From an uncultured Pseudomonadota bacterium (GTDB lineage: Bacteria > Pseudomonadota > Alphaproteobacteria > RF32 > CAG-239): a stretch of DNA of 43,454 nucleotides. Below are positions 26,995-34,975 of this stretch, one piece after another. The position numbers and the translations under genes were made by a program. The number at the start of each line of letters is the position of its first letter. Positions within the stretch are counted from its first letter, which is position 1. The stretch lies in NCBI GenBank assembly GCA_949295995.1, contig CASFNK010000028.1, forward strand, positions 1-43,454. The letters run 5' to 3'. The notes beneath the pieces are model-generated. The model worked only from the letters and a program-made list of their open reading frames with translations. It ran no database searches and had not been told where the DNA came from.

Positions 26995-28599
26995 ATGAGC
27001 ACCATAATTCCGCCAATTACCACGCCAGATATTTCCACCGGAACAGAAACGACGCTTCCCAATGGTTCAATCGAGGGCTCCGGCACGGTGTTGGAAGGAT
27101 TAAAGCCAGGGGCAAACTTGCAAATAACCTTGCCCTCACTCTCGCAAGGAAATTTGAACTTCTCAGTCAAAATTGAGATTAATAATCAAACCTTAGAAAT
27201 TCCTCTCAAATTAAATACCAATCAAATGCCTCAGCCCGATGCTTTAGAGGCAGGGGAACTTCCCGCCGAAATTAAAGTTCTGAATAATCATCAAGGCGAA
27301 ATAGGATTTAAGTTTGTGAGCATTAATAACCAGTCGCCCGAAAAGTTTATTGCGCAAAGCAAAGTTCCAACTTCCACACCAGAGACTTTATCCAAGCCCC
27401 AAACCGCACCGGTGATTATTTCGGGGGCAGAAAATACGGTTCGCCCTGAAATTACATTGCATGAAATGAGCTTGCCCAAGATACTTACTTCGTTGAGCGG
27501 AGAAAATAAATTGCCGCCTGAAGTACAAAATTTGAGTGATGGAGGCAAATTAGAATTTGCTTTTAATAAAGTAGTGCAAACGCCCACACAATCCTCACAA
27601 TCTTTGTCGCCCGATACGCAAACCGCTTTGCTTAACTTGAAAACGGCTCTCACTACAGGAGATGCCAGGGCAATAACTTCAGCTCTGCAATCTTTGCAAG
27701 GCAAAATTTTCCCCGCCATCACCCAAACCAGAGCAGATATTGGGCTTACCTCATTTCAAACCCCGTTAGGAGAGGTTGTAAGCCAAACCCCGCTAAAGTT
27801 AGAAAACAATTTGCCGATAGAATTGGTGGTCAAAAACATTACCGTTAAAACTTTACCGACAGAGGTGCTTGACACCTTATCGGCGAGCGCAAAGTTGCTG
27901 GAAGATATGGCATCTCTGCCAGTTTTGAATAAAGAGCAACCAACTGTTTCCAAAAATATTTTAGAAACACTCAAAACAATTTCTTTGCCCGAAGAACTCA
28001 AGCAAGAAGTTGTTTCTAAATTACCGACCCCAAACAAACAACTCTTGTCCAACCTGAGCAATTTTGTGAAAGCGGCTGTGCACCAAGAGGTCAAAGAATG
28101 GTTAGGACCTCAACTCTCAGAGCTGGTGCAAAATTCTGGCCCTGAGGGAAAAGAGGCACTGCAACAATTAAGCCAAAGTCTAAATGCCACATTAAGAGAG
28201 ACGCCGACTTGGAGAATGGTGGAAATTCCGTTTTACACCGGAGAGAATATTGAAAAGATTCGTTTGGCAGTAAAAAAATATAACGAAGATGAAGAAGAAA
28301 ACCAAAATTCCTCACGCCAAAAATACGGCACGCGCTTTTTGATAGATACCAATTTTACCCGTTTGGGGCGCTTTCAGTTTGATGGTTATTCTCTTGTCCG
28401 CGAACGCCGCTTTGATTTGATAATTCGCACTGAAAAGTTTGTCGGAAATGATTTATGCGCTAATTTAATGCGGATTTATAAAAATACGCTGCATGAATTG
28501 GATTATGCCGGCACAATAAAAATAAATGTTAAGGAAAATTTTATCAAAATCAGCGAAGATGAAGAAAATAAAACGATGCCTGAAGGAATATTGATATGA
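26995..28599 (+). CDS. Second FliK-like protein of the flagellar cluster
   Basis: A 534-residue protein with no signal peptide. The first ~430 residues are rich in Pro, Thr, Ser, Leu and Gln. The C-terminal domain, about 440-525, reads RFLIDTNFTRLGRFQFDGY, then RRFDLIIRTE, and ends in a helix and strand (LHELDYAGTIKINV). Its order of strands and helix, including the LG-R/H turn, matches the Flg_hook domain of the FliK at 12964-14667 (KPEDLGHIEVKMQI, then HIIASRPE, NEAGF). I infer a FliK relative that could be exported or act on FlhB; homology is judged by eye. It is tightly packed behind flhG and overlaps the next gene by 4 bases. Confidence 0.6.
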   Translation: MSTIIPPITTPDISTGTETTLPNGSIEGSGTVLEGLKPGANLQITLPSLSQGNLNFSVKIEINNQTLEIPLKLNTNQMPQPDALEAGELPAEIKVLNNHQGEIGFKFVSINNQSPEKFIAQSKVPTSTPETLSKPQTAPVIISGAENTVRPEITLHEMSLPKILTSLSGENKLPPEVQNLSDGGKLEFAFNKVVQTPTQSSQSLSPDTQTALLNLKTALTTGDARAITSALQSLQGKIFPAITQTRADIGLTSFQTPLGEVVSQTPLKLENNLPIELVVKNITVKTLPTEVLDTLSASAKLLEDMASLPVLNKEQPTVSKNILETLKTISLPEELKQEVVSKLPTPNKQLLSNLSNFVKAAVHQEVKEWLGPQLSELVQNSGPEGKEALQQLSQSLNATLRETPTWRMVEIPFYTGENIEKIRLAVKKYNEDEEENQNSSRQKYGTRFLIDTNFTRLGRFQFDGYSLVRERRFDLIIRTEKFVGNDLCANLMRIYKNTLHELDYAGTIKINVKENFIKISEDEENKTMPEGILI

Positions 28600-29771
28600 T
28601 GCCGCAAACCACAGACCCGTTGGGGTATTATGCCGTTTTGGGTGTATCTGCAACCGCACAGGAAGCAGAAATCAAAAAGAACTATCGAGAGCAAGCCAAA
28701 AAATGGCACCCCGATTATAATACCAGTGCGGAAGCGGTAGAAATTTTCCAAAAAATATCGGTGGCTTATGATGTGATTAGTGATGAAAAGCAAAGACTGA
28801 AATATGATTTATTATCACAAATTTATACCTCTGAGAATTTTCCGCCGATGAATGCGCTGAAGATTTATACCAATCACAAAGGGCAAGAAGAAGTTAATTT
28901 AAGAACCATAAAATTACGACAAGTCATCGGTAAATTGGTGAGTTTTACGGATAAAGCCGTTCCGGAAGTTTGCGATTATGAAGAAGCCAAAAAACACGTC
29001 TTATTGAATTCTCTGCTCAATTGGACTTTAGGCTGGTGGAATATTCCTGGGCTTGCACATAATATTCAGGCGATAGCCGACAATTATCGCCACATAGGGG
29101 AAAATACGTTCGACAATCTCAAACTTTTGGTGCATAACATGATAGCCTATGCCCAAGAAGGCAAAACCACTCAAGCGGTGCAGTCCGGAACATTAGCAAT
29201 GAACTATGCAAATTCCTATCAAAAAGAACTAATAGAACGTTTTATCCGCACATTGCCGCCAACGCAAATTGCTCCGAACGCTATCAAAAATTGGGATAAC
29301 GGTAAATTAAAAAATTTGCAGTTAATAGCACCCGGAATAATTGTTTTTACGTTGATGATGGGTGTTTCCTCTCGCGTAATGAATTGGCAAGAGTTTAATA
29401 AATATTTTGCGCGCAATGATGATGTAACCTATTTTCAGCAGGTCAGATTTAATGACGGGCGAGGGGTTGACGACGTTGTTGTCTCCAAGGTTTTGGATAT
29501 TCCTGTTGATACCACGGATTTAAAAAGGCTGTACCATGTAACCCAAAGCAGCGAGGTGATGTATGGACCAGATGAACAATTTGATAAATTAGCCACATTG
29601 AAAGCACGAACCACCGTACGCCTAACGGGCTATACGCCAAATCAAGAATGGGCGAGAATTATGCTTGATAACGGCGAAATGGGTTTTGTAAAGATGGATA
29701 TATTAAAACAAGGAATTGGAAGAGAAATTCCAGATGACAGCAAAATCTATACCGGTATAAGGGTTAATTAA
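28596..29771 (+). CDS. J-domain membrane protein with C-terminal SH3-like domain
   Basis: A 391-residue protein. Residues about 8-72 form a DnaJ J-domain with the HPD tripeptide at 38-40, which should stimulate an Hsp70. A membrane helix follows near 243-263 (LIAPGIIVFTLMMGV). The tail, about 315-375, resembles a bacterial SH3 domain (VMYGPDEQFDKLATLKARTTV, then GEMGFVKMDIL), expected outside the cytoplasm. With the J-domain inside and the SH3 outside, one membrane pass fits. It overlaps the stop of the FliK-like gene (ATGA), so it belongs to the flagellar operon by position; a flagellar role is not shown. It is not classical DnaJ: there are no zinc-finger cysteines. Confidence 0.85.
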   Translation: MMPQTTDPLGYYAVLGVSATAQEAEIKKNYREQAKKWHPDYNTSAEAVEIFQKISVAYDVISDEKQRLKYDLLSQIYTSENFPPMNALKIYTNHKGQEEVNLRTIKLRQVIGKLVSFTDKAVPEVCDYEEAKKHVLLNSLLNWTLGWWNIPGLAHNIQAIADNYRHIGENTFDNLKLLVHNMIAYAQEGKTTQAVQSGTLAMNYANSYQKELIERFIRTLPPTQIAPNAIKNWDNGKLKNLQLIAPGIIVFTLMMGVSSRVMNWQEFNKYFARNDDVTYFQQVRFNDGRGVDDVVVSKVLDIPVDTTDLKRLYHVTQSSEVMYGPDEQFDKLATLKARTTVRLTGYTPNQEWARIMLDNGEMGFVKMDILKQGIGREIPDDSKIYTGIRVN

Positions 29772-29773
29772 GT

Positions 29774-30574
29774 TTAATTAAGTTTAATCTGTTCAATATT
29801 AAGAGCTTTACCTGTTTTATCATCCACATCAATCATCACGCCGAAAAGCGTCCCCGGACCTTTGGCCGGAGTAAGACGTCCGCCGGTATATTTGCGCAAC
29901 AAGCGATTGACGGGTTCGACCTTGTCAAAACCGATAACCGAGTTATAATCGCCGCACATTCCGACATCAGTTTGGTAGGCGGTTCCGCCATCACGAATAC
30001 AAAAATCCGAAGTCGGAATATGGGTATGCGACCCGATAACCGCCGAAACGCGCCCGTCCAAATAATGCCCGACTTCAATTTTTTCGGCGGTGGCTTCGGC
30101 GTGAATATCAACAAAAATCGCGTTTATGTTTTTGCCTAAGGTATAGTTTTTGAGAACTTTATCGGCGGCTTGAGCCGGACAATCAACCGCTTCCATAAAC
30201 AAGCGTCCCAAGAGTTGCATGATGAGGACTTTTTTGCCGTTTGCAAGCTCGATTTCGATAGCGCCGCGCCCGGGCAAACCTTCGGGATAGTTAAGCGGAC
30301 GAACGATTTTTTTGCACTCGTCCAAAAAAGGAATAAGGTCTCTTTGCTGCCATACATGGTTTCCGGTAACCAAAGCGTCAACGCCGGCGTCTAAAAATTG
30401 TTTGCAAATAGAGGGACTGGCACCAAAGCCGTGGGCTGCATTTTCAATATTAACGATAATCGCATCGGCTTTATAGTCATCTCTTAATTTGCTTAAATTG
30501 TTTAATACCACGTCTCTGCCGGCTCTGGCGACGACATCACCGCAATAGATAATTCTCAAAACGTTGTCTTTCAA
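29774..30574 (-). CDS. YmdB-family metallophosphoesterase
   Basis: A 266-residue cytoplasmic phosphoesterase of the YmdB/TIGR00282 type. Motifs occur in the expected order: GDVVARAGRD, NIENAAHGFG, TGNHVW, FVDIHAEATAEK, GSHTHIPTSD and GMCGDYNSVIG, which supply the two-metal site. Bacillus YmdB hydrolyses cyclic nucleotides in vitro; the substrate here is unknown. No ATG fits the start. TTG at 30574 gives the longest frame, and TTG at 30559 would give MRIIYCGDVV, the usual family N-terminus. Neither has a strong ribosome binding site. It lies downstream of the 6S RNA terminator and ends two bases from the stop of the convergent J-domain gene. Confidence 0.93.
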   Translation of the reverse strand: MKDNVLRIIYCGDVVARAGRDVVLNNLSKLRDDYKADAIIVNIENAAHGFGASPSICKQFLDAGVDALVTGNHVWQQRDLIPFLDECKKIVRPLNYPEGLPGRGAIEIELANGKKVLIMQLLGRLFMEAVDCPAQAADKVLKNYTLGKNINAIFVDIHAEATAEKIEVGHYLDGRVSAVIGSHTHIPTSDFCIRDGGTAYQTDVGMCGDYNSVIGFDKVEPVNRLLRKYTGGRLTPAKGPGTLFGVMIDVDDKTGKALNIEQIKLN

Positions 30575-30584
30575 AAAGTTACAT

Positions 30585-30612
30585 AAAAAAACTCCGAAAG
30601 AACGGAGTTTTT
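30585..30612 (-). terminator. Intrinsic terminator of 6S RNA
   Basis: On the minus strand a 10-bp stem (AAAAACTCCG with CGGAGTTTTT) encloses a 6-base loop and is followed by a T run. It marks the 3' end of the 6S RNA transcription unit and separates it from ymdB. Confidence 0.85.
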
Positions 30613-30797
30613 ATATAGGTTAATCACTCTTCGGAGGGGCCGTCTGATCGTATCAAAACATTCTTATCGAACCGCTTCTCAACAAGGTGGGTGCCATATA
30701 AAGAGACCAGGGTCAATTCAGGGACAGCTCCCTATAAAATAACGTTGGCTCGGAAGATCTGCGGAAACACGCAACAGACAGCTTCCCTCCTATGAGG
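30613..30797 (-). ncRNA. ssrS: 6S RNA
   Basis: The minus strand between zapA and the terminator folds back on itself. The 5' part (GGAGGG...CTGTCTG, complement of about 30775-30790) pairs with the 3' part (CAGACGG...CCCTCC, complement of about 30633-30646) as a closing stem. The middle has the conserved GGCACCCACCTTGTTGAGAA segment typical of alphaproteobacterial 6S RNA. Position directly downstream of zapA is the conserved arrangement. 6S RNA binds the sigma-70 RNA polymerase holoenzyme and regulates transcription in stationary phase. The exact ends are estimated. Confidence 0.85.
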
Positions 30798-30802
30798 ATA
30801 GA

Positions 30803-31141
30803 TTACAATGATTCGATTTTATTTGCAACAGAATTTATTTGTTGCGTCAGATTTTGCAAATTTTCAGCCAGAGATTTATCTAAATCAAGGAGTCTGGTGT
30901 TATCCACAGGCTGAGGAGCGGCGACTATCGGAGAGCCTTTTTTGAGCTCGGTCAACTCATCGGCCAATAATAACCCCACCATAGCGAGCAACATATTTTC
31001 GTTGACTTGCAAACTGCCGCCGGTAATCATTCTGGCTTTTTCATCTAAGATTCGGGAGAGTTGCAAAATACGTACTTCTTGCCCGTCTTCACAAGCCACG
31101 GCATATTCGCGCGAGTTAATTGTTATCGTAACCTGAGCCAT
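30803..31141 (-). CDS. zapA: Cell division protein ZapA
   Basis: A 112-residue cytoplasmic protein that promotes FtsZ bundling at the division site. The N-terminus MAQVTITINSREYAVACEDGQE and the following LEDKAR-like segment (SRILDEKARMITGG) match ZapA, and NENMLLAMVGLLLADEL fits the family helix. The last ~25 residues form a coiled coil. It overlaps the preceding coiled-coil gene by 26 bases, so the two are coupled. 6S RNA follows directly. Confidence 0.92.
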   Translation of the reverse strand: MAQVTITINSREYAVACEDGQEVRILQLSRILDEKARMITGGSLQVNENMLLAMVGLLLADELTELKKGSPIVAAPQPVDNTRLLDLDKSLAENLQNLTQQINSVANKIESL

Positions 31142-31385
31142 CGTTTTCCAATACTTTATCTAATCTTGAAATAACCGAATTAATATTGTTCATAATATTT
31201 TGCGAAGAAGATTTCAGCAAATTAAGTTGTTTTTCACGCTCATCAAGTTCTTTTTTGTAGAGTTGTTGTGATTGTGTGATTTGCTGAGATTTGTCGCTGA
31301 GAACGCCGTTAAGTTTATCAAGAGCTTGGTGCAAACTCTCCAATGCGGAATTCGTAAGCGGGAGTTCGGAATTTTTTTCTGTCAT
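31116..31385 (-). CDS. Small coiled-coil protein upstream of zapA (DUF4164-like)
   Basis: An 89-residue, highly charged protein predicted to be almost entirely helical coiled coil (QALDKLNGVLSDKSQQITQS and onward). A similar small coiled-coil gene, annotated DUF4164, commonly precedes zapA in Alphaproteobacteria. Its position and overlap with zapA suggest a division-related role. Function is not shown, and the family assignment rests on position and composition. Confidence 0.75.
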   Translation of the reverse strand: MTEKNSELPLTNSALESLHQALDKLNGVLSDKSQQITQSQQLYKKELDEREKQLNLLKSSSQNIMNNINSVISRLDKVLENDGSGYDNN

Positions 31386-31433
31386 AACAAAAATATACTT
31401 CCAATTTAGAGATTAATCTTTTATTATTCTGAA

Positions 31434-31461
31434 ATAATACTTATTCCTTAAATTAATTCAA
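31434..31461 (-). promoter_or_regulatory. Possible promoter of the zapA unit
   Basis: On the minus strand TTGAAT (complement of 31456-31461) is followed by a 16-base spacer and TATTAT (complement of 31434-31439), about 49 bases before the start of the coiled-coil gene. It lies in the divergent interval between two transcription units. Confidence 0.4.
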
Positions 31462-31477
31462 GCATCAAAGGCAGGTT

Positions 31478-32023
31478 ATGCAAAAGTTTATTATCCGTCT
31501 CAAGGAAGAAAATCAAAATTTGATAGATAGTTCGGAGATTGAATGTTTTGCGCTCGATTCGGAATTGCCCGCGGGGTTAAATGAAAAATTAGCAAAGCAA
31601 TTGCAAGCAAAAAACAAAATCGTGTTGAGTATGGGCGCAAACGCGGTCGAGCTTTGCCAATCTCTGTCTTTGGACGGTGTGATTATTGATATGAGCCAAA
31701 CGCCGCATCCTAAAGCACTCATGGATAATTTGCGCCAGCAATTAGGCAAAGATGCCGTCATCGGAGCAATTACGCGCAATCGCCGACATGAAGCAATGAT
31801 TATCAGCGAGGCTGAACCTGATTTTCTGATTTTTCAGGCGTGGAAGGACGGGCAACCACAAGTCGCGGAACTCGTACAATGGTACAATGAGCTGTTTTTA
31901 ATACAATCAGCGGTGCTCTTAAGGGAAGAGGAAGTCTCATTTTCAGATTTTGAGTGTGATATTGTCATAATATCTGACAAAGAATATAACTTTTTTGTTG
32001 CTAAAAAACAAAGATTAGATTAA
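31478..32023 (+). CDS. ThiE/TenI-like protein, degenerate
   Basis: A 181-residue cytoplasmic protein. The pattern is that of the second half of a thiamine-phosphate-synthase TIM barrel: SLDGVIIDMSQTPHP in the place of ADGVHLGQ, then AVIGAITRNRRHEAMIISEAEPDFLIFQAW in the place of the vGxSxHxxxE...ADYxxxGP segment. The N-terminal pyrophosphate- and pyrimidine-binding motifs of ThiE are not recognisable, and it is shorter than the usual ~210 residues. It may be a non-catalytic relative. It precedes efp by 77 bases. The assignment is by eye and uncertain. Confidence 0.5.
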   Translation: MQKFIIRLKEENQNLIDSSEIECFALDSELPAGLNEKLAKQLQAKNKIVLSMGANAVELCQSLSLDGVIIDMSQTPHPKALMDNLRQQLGKDAVIGAITRNRRHEAMIISEAEPDFLIFQAWKDGQPQVAELVQWYNELFLIQSAVLLREEEVSFSDFECDIVIISDKEYNFFVAKKQRLD

Positions 32024-32100
32024 GTTCTTGATAAACATTTCATTGAAAGTTTAACGAAATAAAAAAATCAAAAAGAAAATTGTAAATACGGAGATAATAA

Positions 32101-32664
32101 ATGAAACAACTCGCAGGTTCTATTCGCATCGGTTGGGTAATTGAATACAAAAACAAACCATGGACCATCACCAAAGCAATGCATATTAAACCGGGAAAGG
32201 GCGGTGCATTTATGCAAGTTGAAATGAAATCGGTAGAAGAAGGTACCAAAACCAACGAACGTTTTCGTACGGAAGATACCGTAGAGAAATTAATGGTAGA
32301 AGAAAAAGATTGCCAATTTTTGTTTGAAGATTCTACCGGCTTAACCTTTATGGACAGCGAAACTTTTGATCAATTCTCAATGCCTTCCGACATATTGGGC
32401 GACAGCCGTCCGTTCATGACCGATGGTATGCAAGTTATCATCAGCTTTATCGATGGCAAACCGATTTCGGTAGAATTACCGCAACAAGTAATTTGTGAAG
32501 TCGTCGAAACCGAACCGGTTGTTAAAGGACAAACCGCCGCTTCTTCATACAAACCGGCAATTTTGGACAATGGTGTACGCACAACTGTTCCGCCGTTTAT
32601 CGGAGTCGGTGATAAAATCGTCGTCGGCACGGCTGAAGCCAACTATGTAGAGAGAGCAAAATAA
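32101..32664 (+). CDS. efp: Elongation factor P
   Basis: A 187-residue translation factor that relieves ribosome stalling at polyproline. The three beta-barrel domains fit the family. The modified-lysine loop is KPGKGGAFMQV, with the candidate Lys at 33, followed by TNERFRTEDTVEK. The C-terminus carries GDKIVVGTAEANYVERAK. Upstream is GGAG, eight bases from ATG. Its stop overlaps the start of the next gene by one base. This genome encodes several proline-rich proteins in the same window, including FliH with ten EP repeats, which are potential EF-P clients (inference). Confidence 0.98.
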   Translation: MKQLAGSIRIGWVIEYKNKPWTITKAMHIKPGKGGAFMQVEMKSVEEGTKTNERFRTEDTVEKLMVEEKDCQFLFEDSTGLTFMDSETFDQFSMPSDILGDSRPFMTDGMQVIISFIDGKPISVELPQQVICEVVETEPVVKGQTAASSYKPAILDNGVRTTVPPFIGVGDKIVVGTAEANYVERAK

Positions 32665-33467
32665 TGTCTTATCTTTCCCCAAATCTGTCTTTGCTGATAA
32701 ATGCGGTTAAGAAGGCCTCCGGCTCGCTTAATCGCGATTTCAGCGAGATTGAACAATTACAATCATCGGTTAAAGGTTATAAGGAATTTGTGGTAGCCTC
32801 TTATGGCAAAGTTTCTAAAGCCCTTCAAGTTGAATTAGGTAAAATCCATCCAGATTATCCGATAATTTCCGATGCCGAAAAATTAAGCGGACGTAATTGC
32901 TATATTGTTTCCCCGATTGACGGTTTGAGCAATTTTTCAAGAGGAATTCCTTGCTTTGCCATCAATGTTGCCGTTTATGAAAACAATACCATAACCGCGG
33001 CAATCGTTTATAATCCGGCAACGGATAACCTCTATTTTGCGGAAAAAGGCAAAGGTGCTTACAAAGAAGGTTTCCGTAATCATGAGCGTTTGAGAGTATC
33101 AGCCCGCAAGGACTTGCAAGATGCTTTGATTGCCACACTCGTTAGCTACCAAAAGGATGTCAAAGAATACGATTCTCTGCAGCAAAAAATTGTCGCAGCA
33201 ACTGACAATTTGCGCATTTCGGGATGTTGTTCTTTGGACTTGGCTTATGTCGCCTCTGGTAAATTTGACGGAGCTGTCAGCCGCGGCAACAAGTTGGCAG
33301 ACTATGCTGCCGGAATTTTGCTGGTAAAAGAAGCCGGAGGTTATGTTTATGACATAGACCAAGCCGATAAGAGAACTGAAAATCTAAATTTGGTATTGAA
33401 TTCGGGGAATTTAATGGCAGTTAATACTGAATTAGGACGTAAGTTAGGCGAATTATTGTCGAAATAA
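32664..33467 (+). CDS. Inositol-monophosphatase-like protein with altered metal site
   Basis: A 267-residue protein with the IMPase fold (suhB/cysQ group). The signature that is normally DPIDGTTNF reads SPIDGLSNF here. Ser83 replaces the first metal-binding Asp, D86 is kept, and L88 replaces the conserved Thr. The upstream GEE motif reads ISDAE (D70). The C-terminal metal motif is LADYAAG, with D213 kept but the preceding Trp lost. The remaining fold is well conserved (AVYENNTITAAIVYNPATDNLYFA). It may have reduced or no phosphatase activity. The start is coupled to efp by TAATG. Confidence 0.85.
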   Translation: MSYLSPNLSLLINAVKKASGSLNRDFSEIEQLQSSVKGYKEFVVASYGKVSKALQVELGKIHPDYPIISDAEKLSGRNCYIVSPIDGLSNFSRGIPCFAINVAVYENNTITAAIVYNPATDNLYFAEKGKGAYKEGFRNHERLRVSARKDLQDALIATLVSYQKDVKEYDSLQQKIVAATDNLRISGCCSLDLAYVASGKFDGAVSRGNKLADYAAGILLVKEAGGYVYDIDQADKRTENLNLVLNSGNLMAVNTELGRKLGELLSK

Positions 33468-33487
33468 TTACAAGAGGGAGAATGAGG

Positions 33488-34543
33488 ATGAGAATAAAAC
33501 AAATGCTGGGCGTATCGGTTTGTGCGCTGATACTGGCTGGTGCTTTTGATGTCAAAGCTGCAGACGATTCTTATGTCGATTTGTCAGTGTTGAATAATTT
33601 GCAACCGGGCGATTCGCTTTTTGTTGAAACACAACCTCTTTTCCCGATTGTCAAAAAGGATACCGTATCGACACCAAAATTTAAAAAGGCCAAAAAGAAA
33701 AGAATAAAAAAATCGGCTAAAAAAGCTCAAGAAGTTAAGCAAAAGATAAAAACAGAGGAGAATGTAAAAGCGGAAGAAAAAATAGAAAAAATAGATATTC
33801 TTCCTCAAGCACCGATTGTTCCGCAACCGTTGGCAGAAAAGCAAGAAGTAGAAGTAAAGCCGGAGCCTCAAGTCTCAACGACAGCCCCACAAATAACCGC
33901 TCCCGCTCAGCAAGAAGTAAAAAAAGAAGACGAAGTTTCATCTAAAGCAAATTCAACAGAGCTTGAAGTCTCTGAGCAACCAACTGAGGCAGTTCAACCG
34001 CTAACCCAATCTTCTTTATCTGAGCCTAAAGAAAAAGCTCTCCCAGAGACAATACCGGTTGAAAATTCACCCAAAGAAGTAAAAGAAGAAACCATCAAGG
34101 GACAAGAAATACTCACAGAGGATGAAAACGGGATTCGTTCTGCAACCGCTGAAACAACGGCAACAGTACCAACGGAAGCGGAAGAACCAAACAAAGTAAT
34201 ACAACCACTTATTCCGCAAGCAACAACACCCGCTGAGGGAATAGATAAAGATGAAATTCGTTTTGCCGAAGGTTCTTATGAAATTTCTGAGGAGAATGCC
34301 CAAAAGATTCTAGCTCTTATTTCAGCATTTGAGAATCCGCAACAAAATAAGATAGCAATTTACGCTTATAACTACGATAATGGAGAGAATTCTTTTAAGA
34401 AGAAGAAACTGAGTTTAGACAGAGCCACGGAAATTCGTTCTTTGTTGTTAAATAAGGGATACAAGAACTTCAGTATCAAAGTAATTAATGTAACGGACAG
34501 TCCGGACAAGAGTAATTTGGTAGAAATTGAAGAAATTAAGTAA
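33488..34543 (+). CDS. Secreted protein with OmpA-like C-terminal domain
   Basis: A 351-residue envelope protein. An N-terminal signal peptide ends near FDVKA-AD. The middle (about 55-240) is a Lys/Glu/Pro-rich low-complexity linker with several PQ and EV repeats. The C-terminus (about 255-345) looks like an OmpA peptidoglycan-binding domain: DEIRFAEGSYEISEENAQKI, then IAIYAYNYDNG, then KKLSLDRATEIRSLLLNKGY, where the Arg of the SxxRA motif is kept. I start at 33488 because GAGGGAG lies seven bases before it and only one base before the upstream ATG (33482). It probably tethers the outer envelope to peptidoglycan. Confidence 0.78.
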   Translation: MRIKQMLGVSVCALILAGAFDVKAADDSYVDLSVLNNLQPGDSLFVETQPLFPIVKKDTVSTPKFKKAKKKRIKKSAKKAQEVKQKIKTEENVKAEEKIEKIDILPQAPIVPQPLAEKQEVEVKPEPQVSTTAPQITAPAQQEVKKEDEVSSKANSTELEVSEQPTEAVQPLTQSSLSEPKEKALPETIPVENSPKEVKEETIKGQEILTEDENGIRSATAETTATVPTEAEEPNKVIQPLIPQATTPAEGIDKDEIRFAEGSYEISEENAQKILALISAFENPQQNKIAIYAYNYDNGENSFKKKKLSLDRATEIRSLLLNKGYKNFSIKVINVTDSPDKSNLVEIEEIK

Positions 34544-34570
34544 AAAAATTAAAAATATGTAAATTAATGC

Positions 34571-34599
34571 TTGCGTAATTAAAGAGTCTAATGTATAAG
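34571..34599 (+). promoter_or_regulatory. Predicted sigma-70 promoter of rpmE
   Basis: TTGCGT (34571-34576), 17-base spacer, TATAAG (34594-34599). It sits in the intergenic gap 47 bases before rpmE. Confidence 0.55.
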
Positions 34600-34645
34600 A
34601 GCACTAAATTTATATGTCTTTAAATAAAGTTTTGGAGAAAAAGCA

Positions 34646-34894
34646 ATGAAAAAAGGGATTCATCCGGAATATCACGAGATTACCTATGTGATGACAGACG
34701 GAACGGAATTAAAAACAAAAAGCACTTGGGGAAAAGCCGGTGATAAAATGACTTTGGAAATTGACCCGAAATCACATCCGGCATGGACAGGTATCCATCG
34801 TATGGTTGACACCGGAGGTCAAGTATCTAAATTTAACACCAAATTCGGAGCTTTTGGTCTTAAAAAAGATACCAGCGTATCCGACAACAAATAG
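34646..34894 (+). CDS. rpmE: 50S ribosomal protein bL31
   Basis: An 82-residue ribosomal protein. [21 protein letters not shown] and [24 protein letters not shown] match alphaproteobacterial bL31. It has no zinc-binding cysteines (the C- form), as expected for this class. TTGGAG lies upstream, and a strong terminator follows, so it is probably transcribed alone. Confidence 0.96.
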   Translation: MKKGIHPEYHEITYVMTDGTELKTKSTWGKAGDKMTLEIDPKSHPAWTGIHRMVDTGGQVSKFNTKFGAFGLKKDTSVSDNK

Positions 34895-34918
34895 GCTTTA
34901 TATATTTAGCTATTTATT

Positions 34919-34952
34919 AACCTGCGTTATGTAATAATAACGCAGGTTTTTA
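34919..34952 (+). terminator. Intrinsic terminator after rpmE
   Basis: A 12-bp perfect stem AACCTGCGTTAT (34919-34930) and ATAACGCAGGTT (34937-34948), 6-base loop, then T run. Confidence 0.9.
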
Positions 34953-34975
34953 TATTTTAAACAAAGCGAACAAAC

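Noticed and set aside
29764..29790. Short tandem TTAAGTTTAA repeat
   Set aside because: A/T-rich two-copy repeat at the junction of two convergent stops; too simple to support a function.
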